Positions 33,313-42,267 of a stretch of 64,000 nt of DNA are shown one piece after another. The DNA lies in NCBI GenBank assembly GCA_016285885.1, contig JAEERP010000001.1, positions 1 to 64,000 on the forward strand, in the 5' to 3' direction. The position numbers and the translations under genes are program-made. This DNA comes from Paludibacteraceae bacterium (GTDB lineage Bacteria > Bacteroidota > Bacteroidia > Bacteroidales > Paludibacteraceae). How positions within the stretch are numbered: the stretch's first letter is position 1; each line of letters opens with the position of its first letter. The notes below the pieces were generated by a model, which saw nothing but the letters and a program-made list of their open reading frames with translations, did not search any database and was not told the DNA's origin.

Positions 33313-36300
33313 ATGGCTAAAGAAAAGAAATTCATCACTTGTGATGGTAATGAGGCTGCTGCACATATTTCCTATATGTTCAGCGAGTGCGCCTGTATCT
33401 ACCCAATCACACCATCTTCAACGATGGCAGAGCACGTGGATGAGTGGGCCGCTCAAGGTCGCAAGAACATCTTCGGCGAGACAGTGTCTGTAACAGAAAT
33501 GCAGTCAGAGGCAGGTGCCGCTGGTGCAGTTCACGGTGCAATCCAAGCGGGTGCGTTGACATCCACTTACACCGCTTCCCAGGGTCTGTTGTTGATGATC
33601 CCTAACATGTACAAGATCGCTGCGGAGAAGATGCCGGCTGTGTTCCATGTATCAGCTCGTACCATCGCATCCCACTCTCTCTGTATCTTCGGTGACCATC
33701 AGGACGTTTACGCATGCCGTCAGACTGGTTTTGCGATGTTGGCTGAGGGTTCAGTACAGGAGGTTATGGATTTGGCTGGTGTAGCACACTTGTCAACCAT
33801 TAAGTCTCAAGTTCCTTTCTTGAACTTCTTCGACGGATTCCGTACTTCCCACGAGATCCAGAAGATCGAGAAGTTGGACAACGAGGATTTGGCTGGATTG
33901 ATCGACCAAGAGAAGTTGGCTGAATTCCGCTCAAGAGCTTTGAATCCAAATAAGCCTGTAATGCGCGGTATGGCGGAGAACCCTGATACGTTCTTCACTC
34001 ACCGTGAGTCTTGCAATACAATGTACAACAACGTTCCTGAGATCGTTGAGAACTACATGAAGGAGATCTCTAAGATCACTGGACGTAACTATGGTTTGTT
34101 CGATTACTATGGTGCTAAGGATGCTGACCGTGTCATCATCGCCATGGGTTCCGTTACGGAGTGTATCCGTGAGGTGATCGATTTCTTGGCCGCTAAGGGC
34201 GAGAAGGTTGGTTTGGTGGCTGTTCACTTGTTCCGCCCATTCTCAACCAAGCATTTGCTCGCTGCAGTTCCTAAGACTGCTAAGGTGGTTACCGTATTGG
34301 ATAGAACAAAAGAGCCAGGTGCAAATGGTGATCCTTTGTATTTGGACGTTCGCGAGGCATTCTTCGACGTGAAGGATTCTCCTAAGGTGATCGGTGGCCG
34401 TTACGGTTTGGGTTCTAACGATACTACTCCTGCTCAAATCATCTCTGTATATGAGAACATGGCGATGAAGGAGCCTAAGAACCACTTCACGATCGGTATC
34501 GTGGACGATGTTACCTTCACTTCCCTTCCTAAGAAGGAGGAGGTTGCTGTGGGTGGCGCCGGCATGTTCGAGGCTAAGTTCTACGGTTTGGGTGCTGATG
34601 GTACTGTCGGCGCTAACAAGAACTCTGTGAAGATCATCGGTGACAACACCAACAAGCACTGTCAAGCATACTTCTCTTACGACTCTAAGAAGTCAGGAGG
34701 TTTCACTTGCTCACACTTGCGTTTCGGTGATACGCCTATCCGTTCCACTTACTTGGTGAACACGCCTAACTTCGTGGCTTGCCACGTTCAGGCTTACCTC
34801 CACATGTACGATGTGACTCGTGGTTTGCAGAAGAACGGTACGTTCTTGTTGAACACGATCTGGGAAGGCGAGGAGTTGGCTAAGAACTTGCCTAACAAGG
34901 TGAAGGCATACTTCGCTAAGAACAATATCAAGGTTTACTACATCAACGCTACCAAGATCGCTCAAGAGATCGGTTTGGGTAACCGTACCAATACCATCCT
35001 TCAATCAGCATTCTTCCGTATCACAGGCGTCATCCCTGTAGAGTTGGCTGTTGAGCAGATGAAGAAGTTCATCGTTAAGTCTTACGGAAAGAAGGGTGAG
35101 GATGTCGTGAACAAGAACTACGCTGCGGTAGACCGTGGTGGTGAATATAAAGAGTTGGCTATCGATCCAGCTTGGGCTAAGCTCGGCGAGGATGCAGCTA
35201 AGAAGAACGACGATCCTGAGTTCATCAATAAGATCGTTCGTCCTATCAATGCGCAGAACGGTGATTTGTTGCCTGTTTCCGCATTCAAGGGCATCGAGGA
35301 TGGTGAATGGCCTGCTGGTACAGCTGCATACGAGAAACGTGGTGTGTCTGCGTTCGTTCCTCAATGGAATGCCGCTGACTGTATCCAATGTAACAACTGT
35401 GCGTTCGTTTGTCCTCACGCATGTATCCGTCCAATCGTTATGACTGACGATGAGGCTAAGGGCATGAATGGTGACATGATCGAGATGAAGGCGCCTGCTG
35501 CCATGAAGGGCATGAAGTTCCGTATGCAGGTTGGCGTTTTGGATTGCTTGGGCTGCGGCAACTGTGTTGACGTATGTTTGGGTAACAACCCAGAGAAGGG
35601 CAAGCAAGCTCTTAAGATGGTCGCATTTGATCCTGAATCCAAGGCTACGGCTGTTGAGTCCGCTAACTGGGAATACGCTGTTAAGAAGGTTTCCAGCAAG
35701 CAACACTTGGTTGACATCACTGCCAACCCTAAGAACTCTCAGTTCGCTACTCCATTGTTCGAATTCTCCGGCGCTTGCTCGGGTTGTGGTGAGACTCCAT
35801 ACGTGAAGTTGATCTCCCAATTGTTCGGTAACCGCGAGATCGTGGCTAACGCAACGGGTTGTTCTTCTATCTACTCTGGTTCTATCCCATCCACTCCTTA
35901 CACGAAGAACGAGAAGGGGCAAGGTCCAGCTTGGGCTAACTCTTTGTTCGAGGACTTCTGCGAGTTCGGTTTGGGTATGGAATTGGCTAACGAGAAGATG
36001 CGCGAGCGTATCGTGAAGATCATGACTGAGGCTATCGCCGCTGACTGCACGCCTGCTGATGCTAAGGAGTTGTTCCAAGCTTGGTTGGATAACAGAAACG
36101 ACGCCGCTAAGTCACAAGAGATCACTGAGAAGATCATCCCTATCGTTGAGGCTGGTAAGAGCAAGTGCGACCACTGCAAGCAATTGTCAGAGTTGACTGG
36201 CTATATGATCAAGCGTTCTCAATGGATCATCGGTGGTGACGGTGCGTCATACGATATCGGTTACGGAGGTTTGGATCACGTGATCGCTTCTGGTAAGAAC

Positions 36301-36870
36301 GTGAACATCTTGGTATTGGATACTGAGGTTTACTCTAACACGGGTGGTCAGTCTTCTAAGGCTACTCCTCTTGGCGCTATCGCTAAGTTCGCCGCATCCG
36401 GTAAGAGAGTACGTAAGAAGGATTTGGGTATGATCGCTACCACTTATGGTTATGTTTATGTGGCTCAGATCGCTATGGGTGCTAACCAAGCTCAATGCTT
36501 GAAGGCGCTTAAGGAGGCTGAGGCATACGACGGACCATCTTTGGTTATCGCATACGCTCCATGTATCAACCACGGTTTGAAGGCCGGCATGGGCAAGGCT
36601 CAGGCTGAGGAGGCTAAGGCCGTTGAGTGTGGATACTGGCACTTGTGGAGATTCAACCCAGCTTTGGAGGCTGAAGGCAAGAACCCATTCACATTGGATT
36701 CAAAAGAGCCTGATTACAGCAAGTTCCAAGACTTCTTGAAGGGTGAGGTTCGTTACGCTTCCGTTATGAAGCAATTCCCTAACGAGGCACAAGAGTTGTT
36801 CAACGCCTCTGAGGAGATGGCTAAGAAGCGTTACCAATCATACGTTCGTATGACGAAGATGGAGTATTAA
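33313..36870 (+). CDS. nifJ: Pyruvate:ferredoxin (flavodoxin) oxidoreductase
   Basis: 1185 residues, the full-length single-chain PFOR. It oxidises pyruvate to acetyl-CoA and CO2 and reduces ferredoxin, an anaerobic central step. The N-terminal part has ACIYPITPSSTMAEH; two 4Fe-4S motifs CIQCNNCAFVCPHAC and CLGCGNCVDVC sit at about 695-760; CSGCGETPYVK holds the third-cluster ligands; and the TPP site is GDGASYDIGYGG with VYSNTGGQ near residues 975-1015. Codon choice is strongly restricted (e.g. GGT, AAG, GAG), unlike neighbours, pointing to very high expression. Own promoter and terminator; its electron partner is probably the ferredoxin at 20.5 kb. Confidence 0.98.
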   Translation: MAKEKKFITCDGNEAAAHISYMFSECACIYPITPSSTMAEHVDEWAAQGRKNIFGETVSVTEMQSEAGAAGAVHGAIQAGALTSTYTASQGLLLMIPNMYKIAAEKMPAVFHVSARTIASHSLCIFGDHQDVYACRQTGFAMLAEGSVQEVMDLAGVAHLSTIKSQVPFLNFFDGFRTSHEIQKIEKLDNEDLAGLIDQEKLAEFRSRALNPNKPVMRGMAENPDTFFTHRESCNTMYNNVPEIVENYMKEISKITGRNYGLFDYYGAKDADRVIIAMGSVTECIREVIDFLAAKGEKVGLVAVHLFRPFSTKHLLAAVPKTAKVVTVLDRTKEPGANGDPLYLDVREAFFDVKDSPKVIGGRYGLGSNDTTPAQIISVYENMAMKEPKNHFTIGIVDDVTFTSLPKKEEVAVGGAGMFEAKFYGLGADGTVGANKNSVKIIGDNTNKHCQAYFSYDSKKSGGFTCSHLRFGDTPIRSTYLVNTPNFVACHVQAYLHMYDVTRGLQKNGTFLLNTIWEGEELAKNLPNKVKAYFAKNNIKVYYINATKIAQEIGLGNRTNTILQSAFFRITGVIPVELAVEQMKKFIVKSYGKKGEDVVNKNYAAVDRGGEYKELAIDPAWAKLGEDAAKKNDDPEFINKIVRPINAQNGDLLPVSAFKGIEDGEWPAGTAAYEKRGVSAFVPQWNAADCIQCNNCAFVCPHACIRPIVMTDDEAKGMNGDMIEMKAPAAMKGMKFRMQVGVLDCLGCGNCVDVCLGNNPEKGKQALKMVAFDPESKATAVESANWEYAVKKVSSKQHLVDITANPKNSQFATPLFEFSGACSGCGETPYVKLISQLFGNREIVANATGCSSIYSGSIPSTPYTKNEKGQGPAWANSLFEDFCEFGLGMELANEKMRERIVKIMTEAIAADCTPADAKELFQAWLDNRNDAAKSQEITEKIIPIVEAGKSKCDHCKQLSELTGYMIKRSQWIIGGDGASYDIGYGGLDHVIASGKNVNILVLDTEVYSNTGGQSSKATPLGAIAKFAASGKRVRKKDLGMIATTYGYVYVAQIAMGANQAQCLKALKEAEAYDGPSLVIAYAPCINHGLKAGMGKAQAEEAKAVECGYWHLWRFNPALEAEGKNPFTLDSKEPDYSKFQDFLKGEVRYASVMKQFPNEAQELFNASEEMAKKRYQSYVRMTKMEY

Positions 36871-36894
36871 TAAATTACTCTAAATAATATTTGG

Positions 36895-36928
36895 AAAGAA
36901 GGCTCGGTCTCGTATCGAGCCTTCTTTT
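36895..36928 (+). terminator. Terminator of the PFOR gene
   Basis: AAAGAAGGCTCG / CGAGCCTTCTTT perfect 12-base stem with a 9-base loop and a short T end. Confidence 0.9.
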
Positions 36929-36945
36929 AATAAAAACATTTGTGA

Positions 36946-38286
36946 ATGATGAATCGGTCCAATCCATATAACAAGGAAGAGGTGGCGGACTTCTTGTCTG
37001 GCACTGAAGAGGCTTGTACCGCTCCTCTGAAGGGACATTCCAAGAAGGAGTGCTTGAACGTCCTCTCTCTATTCTCTGGTTGCGGAGGCATGGACCTTGG
37101 CTTCGAAGGCGGATTTATCTGCAATAGAAGGTCTGTCCCGGAAACGTCAGGCTGGATTGAGCGTGCGGTCAATGACAATTGGGTCCTCCTGAAGAAGAAC
37201 CGCTTTCGTACGGTCTTCGCCAACGATATCTTGTCGGAGGCTTTCCATTCGTGGACGAAATACATGGGACGGTTCGGTTGCGGCGGTGATGTGTTCCATA
37301 CGGAGAGTGTGGTGGATTTGGTCAAGGCGCATCAGAATGGTGACAACGCTTTCCCCTCCTCCGTGGATATTGTCACGGGCGGTTTTCCTTGCCAGGATTT
37401 CAGCGTCGCGGGCAAGCGGAAGGGCTTCGACTCCCAGATGAGCCATAATGGCGAGAAAAGGACGGAGGATGAGGCTTCGGAAGAGACGAGAGGAAAACTC
37501 TATTTCTGGATGAAGCAGGTGATAGACATCGTCAAGCCTAAGATCTTCATTGCGGAGAACGTGAAGGGATTGGTCAGTTTGGGGGATGTGAAGGATATCA
37601 TCCAAAAGGATTTCGCCTCTGCGGATGGCCATGATTATTACGTGTTTGATCCCCAGGTGTTGAATGCGGGCAACTATGGTGTGCCGGAGATGCGGGAGCG
37701 TGTGATCTTCATCGGTGTGAAGAAATCCGCGCTGAATGAGACCGCGAGAAGGATCTTCGAGAGCGGGAACATTCCGGAAGAATACAATCCTTATCCGACG
37801 CCAACCCACGCTTATACGATGAAGGATCCAAACCTATTGCCTCCTGTGACGTGTGCGGATGTCTTCCGTGATTTGAAAGAGCCTGAGGATAGCGCGGATC
37901 TCTCCCACGTCAATTACTCGAAGGCGAAGTACATGGGTAGCCACTGCCAAGGACAGAGTGAGGTGAACCTCAGGGGTTTAGGCCCGACGATCAGGTCCGA
38001 GCACCATGGAAACATAGAGTACCGACGTTTGTCGGCGGAGCATGGCGGAAAATACACAGAAGAACTAAGTAAGGGATTGAAAGAAAGAAGATTGACTCCA
38101 AGGGAGTGCGCCTTGATACAAACATTTCCGCCGGACTATCCGTTCGTTTACCGCAAGGCTGGCACGAGTCGTTTCGCAGTTAGCGCCTCTGGAGCCTATA
38201 AGGTGATTGGCAATGCGGTGCCTCCTGTGCTGGCTTATAATATCGCGAAAAGGTTGGAAGAAGTGTGGCCTAAGTATTTTGAGTGA
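36946..38286 (+). CDS. C5-cytosine DNA methyltransferase (orphan)
   Basis: 446 residues, Dcm-type. Motif I LSLFSGCGGMDLGF near residue 40, motif IV with catalytic Cys149 in GGFPCQDFSVAGKRKGF, motif VI IAENVKGL, motif VIII-like QVLNAGNYGVPEMRER, and motif X GNAVPP at the C terminus. The target recognition domain lies between about 300 and 400; the site is unknown. No restriction endonuclease is adjacent, so this may be a solitary methylase, or one half of a broken system. AbiE genes follow, giving a small defence cluster. No clean -7 box precedes it. Confidence 0.93.
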   Translation: MMNRSNPYNKEEVADFLSGTEEACTAPLKGHSKKECLNVLSLFSGCGGMDLGFEGGFICNRRSVPETSGWIERAVNDNWVLLKKNRFRTVFANDILSEAFHSWTKYMGRFGCGGDVFHTESVVDLVKAHQNGDNAFPSSVDIVTGGFPCQDFSVAGKRKGFDSQMSHNGEKRTEDEASEETRGKLYFWMKQVIDIVKPKIFIAENVKGLVSLGDVKDIIQKDFASADGHDYYVFDPQVLNAGNYGVPEMRERVIFIGVKKSALNETARRIFESGNIPEEYNPYPTPTHAYTMKDPNLLPPVTCADVFRDLKEPEDSADLSHVNYSKAKYMGSHCQGQSEVNLRGLGPTIRSEHHGNIEYRRLSAEHGGKYTEELSKGLKERRLTPRECALIQTFPPDYPFVYRKAGTSRFAVSASGAYKVIGNAVPPVLAYNIAKRLEEVWPKYFE

Positions 38287-38501
38287 GATGTATGATCCCA
38301 AACTTCGTGTTTGTTTGCATGTAAAAATGTTTTGTTTAATTTCTTCCCAAAAAATATATATAATTTTGCTTCGTATGATATGGTGTTTTGTGGAGATTTG
38401 GTAATACCAGTGGAACATTGGAAGAATTTGCTGTAAAACCAGAAGAGTAAAAATCCGTACAGAAAAACATAAAAAATATATCTTAGTGTTCGAAATTTTA
38501 C

Positions 38502-38509
38502 TATTTTTG
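38502..38509 (+). promoter_or_regulatory. Possible -7 element for abiEi (would give a leaderless mRNA)
   Basis: TATTTTTG fits TAnnTTTG but ends 5 bases before the abiEi ATG, so the transcript would begin at or near the start codon. The rest of 38287-38501 holds no gene. Confidence 0.35.
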
Positions 38510-38513
38510 AGGC

Positions 38514-39137
38514 ATGGATAATTTGAGGACATTAAAAAACATACCTATAACCAACAAAACTATTGGTGGTTTGTTCCCTGAACTTGTCGGGAAAAACCAA
38601 AAAGTGCGTGAGTTGGAAAAATTGGGTGAAATCATTCGGCTTAAGCGTGGATTGTATGTCGTCAGTCCGAAAAAAAGTGGGGTGACAATATCGACCGAAC
38701 TGATAGCGAATCATCTGTATGGGCCTTCGTATGTCTCCATGCTTTCAGCCTTACGCTATTATGGTCTTATTCCAGAAATGGTCTATACGATGCAGTCGAT
38801 GACCATCAAACATTCCCGTAGCTTTGAGAATAGTCTCGGACGCTTTCAATACCTTTCATGCCCGGTTGAATATTATGGCATCGGATTGACTCAGGTGAAA
38901 TCTGGCAGTGCCCAGTTTATCATGGCTTCGCCAGAAAAGGCCCTATGCGATTTGATTGTCAATACGCATGGATTGAACCTTCGATATAGGAGAGAGTTGT
39001 TGGATTGCCTCGAAAATGATTTTCGTTTGGACATGGATGCTTTTGAGAAAATGGATCCTACAATCTTTCGTCGATGTGCGGAGGTGGGGAAAAAGAAAGT
39101 GACGTTGAATTTACTTGCTAATATTTTGGAACGATGA
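38514..39137 (+). CDS. abiEi: AbiEi-type antitoxin (type IV toxin-antitoxin)
   Basis: 207 residues: an N-terminal winged helix-turn-helix (residues about 1-55, ITNKTIGGLFPELVGKNQKVRELEKLGEIIRLKRGLYVV) and a C-terminal domain with VSMLSALRYYGLIPE and SPEKALCDLI, as in AbiEi antitoxins, which neutralise AbiEii and repress their own operon. The start codon of the next gene overlaps its stop by 4 bases. Phage abortive infection is the known role of the family; activity here is inferred. Confidence 0.9.
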   Translation: MDNLRTLKNIPITNKTIGGLFPELVGKNQKVRELEKLGEIIRLKRGLYVVSPKKSGVTISTELIANHLYGPSYVSMLSALRYYGLIPEMVYTMQSMTIKHSRSFENSLGRFQYLSCPVEYYGIGLTQVKSGSAQFIMASPEKALCDLIVNTHGLNLRYRRELLDCLENDFRLDMDAFEKMDPTIFRRCAEVGKKKVTLNLLANILER

Positions 39138-39964
39138 ACGAAATATATCAGAATATGCTTTCAGCATACGACTGTTCAACTGAGCAACAGCGACGAAATG
39201 CTGTCTTTGAGGTAAACCAGCAAATCGCACTTGCCGGCTTGTATCGTGGCGGCTTTTTCGATCATGCGGCGTTTTATGGGGGAACATGTCTGCGTATCTT
39301 TCATGGATTGAACAGGTTTAGTGAAGATATGGACTTCTCTCTAATGACAAATGAGGAAGATTTCCGATTCGAAAACTATTTTCCATCCATCATAGATGAG
39401 TTCGAGAGCCTCGGGAGAAGAGTTGAAATCAGCAAAAAAGACAAACGAAACTTTGGAAAAGTTGAATCTGCTTTCTTAAAAGACAATACTGATGTGTATG
39501 ACCTCACATTTCAGACAGAGAAGAGCATTAAAATTAAGATAGAGGTGGATGCCAATCCTCCTATGAAATTTAAGACAGAGGATCTTCTGTTGTTGCAACC
39601 TTTTTCTTTTATGGTTCGTTGTTTCACTTTGTCGGACTTGTTTGCTGGTAAGATGCATGCTTTGCTATTCCGCAGTTGGAAACAGAGGGTGAAAGGGCGA
39701 GATTGGTACGATTTTGAATGGTATGTGAGGAATGGTATCCCACTTGATTTCATACATCTGCAAGAGCGTACAAGACAGTTTAATGGGTTGGAATTGAGCA
39801 AGGAAGAGTTTGATGAGCGATTGAAGGAACGTCTGTCTTCGACTGATATAAAGATGGTGGTCGCAGATGTGGAGCCGTTCCTGAAAAATAGAGCAGAAAC
39901 CACCATTTGGTCAAATGATTACTTCCTACAATTGGCTAAGCGTATAAAAATTCAGAATGCATGA
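39134..39964 (+). CDS. abiEii: AbiEii-type nucleotidyltransferase toxin
   Basis: 276 residues with the AbiEii/DUF1814 nucleotidyltransferase signature: FYGGTCLRIFHGLNRFSEDMDFSL at about 49-72, where Gly-Gly, Arg-Ser and Asp-x-Asp form the active site. A second Lys-Asp region RVKGRDWYDFEWYVRNGIPLDF near 205 is also typical. Family toxins act by GTP-dependent nucleotide transfer onto tRNA or other targets. Coupled by a 4-base overlap to the antitoxin gene. A hairpin with T-tract follows about 160 bases after the stop. Confidence 0.9.
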   Translation: MNEIYQNMLSAYDCSTEQQRRNAVFEVNQQIALAGLYRGGFFDHAAFYGGTCLRIFHGLNRFSEDMDFSLMTNEEDFRFENYFPSIIDEFESLGRRVEISKKDKRNFGKVESAFLKDNTDVYDLTFQTEKSIKIKIEVDANPPMKFKTEDLLLLQPFSFMVRCFTLSDLFAGKMHALLFRSWKQRVKGRDWYDFEWYVRNGIPLDFIHLQERTRQFNGLELSKEEFDERLKERLSSTDIKMVVADVEPFLKNRAETTIWSNDYFLQLAKRIKIQNA

Positions 39965-40092
39965 ATGTAGGGATGTCGCAAAAATGTAATTAATGCTGTC
40001 ATTCGTTTATGCCTGCGTTGGATATTAAGTAAATATACCAATGTGTGTCGAAATGCATAAGAAAGGTGCTTGGATAATTCTTGTGACCCTCG

Positions 40093-40116
40093 AGAGACGA
40101 TGTGCACACCGTCTCT
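40093..40116. repeat. Perfect palindrome in intergenic DNA
   Basis: AGAGACG / CGTCTCT arms around a TGTGCACA-rich core, followed by TACC. Similar GAGACG palindromes are common interspersed repeats in bacteria of this and other phyla; no second copy is seen here. Confidence 0.5.
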
Positions 40117-40122
40117 ACCTGA

Positions 40123-40157
40123 GGACGGAGGATCGTCGCCGTCCGTCACATTTTTTT
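40123..40157 (+). terminator. Possible terminator after abiEii
   Basis: GGACGG / CCGTCC stem with a 10-base loop, then GTCACA and seven T. Located about 160 bases after the abiEii stop. Confidence 0.5.
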
Positions 40158-40168
40158 AATCCCCCGTA

Positions 40169-40645
40169 CTATTCCCCCTCCACCTTGCATTGCAGGAAGC
40201 CCATCTCCTTGGATTTCTCCTCGTTCATCAGGAAGTAGACCACCTCGCCTTCGTTGCAGAGCTCGCCTTTGCTGTTCGTTATCTCTGCGTGGAGGTAGAC
40301 GAGGTTGCGCACCTGTTTATCCACCTTGGCGCGGATTGTCAGCTCGGGTTCGTTGGTCGGGACCGCTTTGCGGAACTTCACGTTCAGCTGCACGGTATAG
40401 CCGCTCGCCTGCATTTTGCGGGTGACGACCCATCCGCACACCTCGTCGATCAGTGTGCTCAGAATGCCTCCGTGCATCGTGTCGATCCAGCCCTGGTAGT
40501 TCTTGCTTGGATGCCAGGTGCTCACGATGTAATCTCCATCCTCGTAGAAGCTCAGATGGAGGCCGATAGGGTTGTCGGGACTACAGCCGAAGCAGTTGTA
40601 GCCGGGGTAATTATACCATGGATTGATAATCTTTTTTAGTGCCAT
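40169..40645 (-). CDS. PaaI-type hotdog thioesterase
   Basis: About 158 residues from ATG 40645 (MALKKIINPWYN); the frame opens 16 codons earlier. A single hotdog domain: helix and strand with GGILSTLIDEVCGWV at about 82-96, where the Asp/Glu-containing helix faces the acyl-CoA site. An N-terminal CFGCSPDNP stretch, typical of a subset of these enzymes, lies near residue 20. The acyl-CoA substrate is unknown. The terminator of the upstream secreted-protein operon lies just before it, so it needs its own promoter; none was found. Confidence 0.85.
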   Translation of the reverse strand: MALKKIINPWYNYPGYNCFGCSPDNPIGLHLSFYEDGDYIVSTWHPSKNYQGWIDTMHGGILSTLIDEVCGWVVTRKMQASGYTVQLNVKFRKAVPTNEPELTIRAKVDKQVRNLVYLHAEITNSKGELCNEGEVVYFLMNEEKSKEMGFLQCKVEGE

Positions 40646-40654
40646 ACTCGTTCT

Positions 40655-40692
40655 ATAAAAAATGTGGAGGTACATTATCCTGCACCTCCACA
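40655..40692 (-). terminator. Terminator of the second secreted-protein pair
   Basis: Minus-strand TGTGGAGGT / ACCTCCACA stem with a 12-base loop followed by TTTTTT, 75 bases after the stop of that operon. Confidence 0.8.
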
Positions 40693-40766
40693 AATGTAAT
40701 AAAAATACCCTAAAATATGCTATTCCGTTATGTTTCTTTCCCTATTGGAGGGAACTTGCTATTCGT

Positions 40767-42263
40767 TCATTTGGTGACAACCCCACTGATAGGCGTTTCG
40801 CCATCGAATTTCACATCGAATTTCGTGCCGTCCACGTTGAACGTATACTTCTTGTTGAGGTGCAGCCCCATCACTTTGGTGGTGATGTCGTAGGTGCAAG
40901 TGCATCTGCACCATTCATCTCCCTCTTCCGTCGTGGTGATAGTGATGTCGCTTGCATCTATGGTTGTTTGGGAACCCTTCTCGCTGCAGCAATTCAGTTG
41001 AAGGTTGTGGGATACGATAAGTCCCGTGCCAGTTGTCGGGTCGAACTGATAGGAGACCAGCGTGTCGCTTCCCTCAAGTCGTTCAGGTGTGGTAGGCGTC
41101 GGTTCCGGTTCGAAGTCTTCTTTGTCGCCGGACAGTTCCTCGTTTTTGCATGGGCTGTTCTTGACGAACAATCCACGTTCGAAATCGTATATCGTGTTGC
41201 TAAGTACAGTGTCTTTCTCCAAATCTATTTTGAACTCCGTGCCGTCCACGATGAAGATATATTTTTTAGGTTTCAGATTCTCTATCGTGGTTGAGATGTC
41301 GTATGGACAAACGCAGTCGCACATCTCTTCGCTCATGAAGATTTCGTAAGAGTTGACGAAGATCGTATCTCCTGAAACCCTCACCTTGGAACCTTTTGCG
41401 GAGCAACAGTTGAACACCCTATTGACGGAGACGATGAAAGCCGTTCCGTTTTCTGGCTCGAAGATGTATTTCACCAATGCGTGACTCTCCTTTGTCATGT
41501 CAATATCCGTGTCTTGGTTAGGCGCAGTTGGGTAGATAGGAGGAAAACCGTCTTCCCGTGGGAAGATATCGTTGAATCCGTCGTCGACGTACTTGCAATC
41601 GCTGCTTCTATTGTAGTAGCCTCTTGGAATGTCCAGGATAATACCCTCCATGCTTTCGGAGAGGTCGATGGTGAATTTGTCATCCCTCACCACGAAGTGG
41701 TATAGACGAGGTTCTATGTTTGTCAGATCCACTTCCACGTCGAACTCGCAAATGCAGTTGCATGATTTGTCGCCGGTTTGCGCAGGATTTAGGACAATGG
41801 TACTATCCTGTGTGGCTGCGTTTACGATCCATCCGTCTCCACAGCAATCACCAATGACTGATATTAGCTTGATATGCAACATCTTATTCTCACGGTCATA
41901 TCTATAGGTGGCGATGGTGTCGTTGTGGTGAGGGGAGAGACCGTTGCTGTTCTCGTTTGTCTTTCCCCCCTTGCAACCACTGAAAGAAGCTAGTTTCGTG
42001 TCGATTTTATTATCGCCAAGGGTGAAGTAGACCTGATCTAGGTTTTTCGCTGGATAGATGTCGTGGTTGTGACGGCTCATCATGACCTTCACTTGCTGAA
42101 CGGAATCGACGGTTTGATGGACAACGGAATCCACTACGGAGATGTCGTAGATGTGTGTTTGGATTCCATCGCTTACCTTTTCATCCACGTACATTTTGGG
42201 TGTAGCGGTGGCTGTGATGGCGCAAAAAAGCGTCACCACGCCTGTGAGTATATATTTTTTCAT
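40767..42263 (-). CDS. Secreted protein with three cysteine-rich repeats, unknown function
   Basis: 498 residues with a signal peptide (MKKYILTGVVTLFCAITATA). After an N-terminal beta region, three repeats of about 140 residues each carry the same pattern: a Cys-Cys pair (near 138, 284, 423), then 20 to 30 residues later Cys-x-Cys-x-Cys followed by Tyr/Phe-Asp and a strand ending Tyr-x-Phe-x-Val-Asp-Gly-Thr. Five Cys per repeat suggest a disulfide or metal-based fold. The gene starts 4 bases after the stop of the small T9SS-tailed gene. No family recognised. Confidence 0.75.
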   Translation of the reverse strand: MKKYILTGVVTLFCAITATATPKMYVDEKVSDGIQTHIYDISVVDSVVHQTVDSVQQVKVMMSRHNHDIYPAKNLDQVYFTLGDNKIDTKLASFSGCKGGKTNENSNGLSPHHNDTIATYRYDRENKMLHIKLISVIGDCCGDGWIVNAATQDSTIVLNPAQTGDKSCNCICEFDVEVDLTNIEPRLYHFVVRDDKFTIDLSESMEGIILDIPRGYYNRSSDCKYVDDGFNDIFPREDGFPPIYPTAPNQDTDIDMTKESHALVKYIFEPENGTAFIVSVNRVFNCCSAKGSKVRVSGDTIFVNSYEIFMSEEMCDCVCPYDISTTIENLKPKKYIFIVDGTEFKIDLEKDTVLSNTIYDFERGLFVKNSPCKNEELSGDKEDFEPEPTPTTPERLEGSDTLVSYQFDPTTGTGLIVSHNLQLNCCSEKGSQTTIDASDITITTTEEGDEWCRCTCTYDITTKVMGLHLNKKYTFNVDGTKFDVKFDGETPISGVVTK

Positions 42264-42267
42264 GACT

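Noticed and set aside
35005-36078. 357-codon antisense frame in the PFOR gene
   Set aside because: Produced by the restricted codon use of PFOR; no family features.
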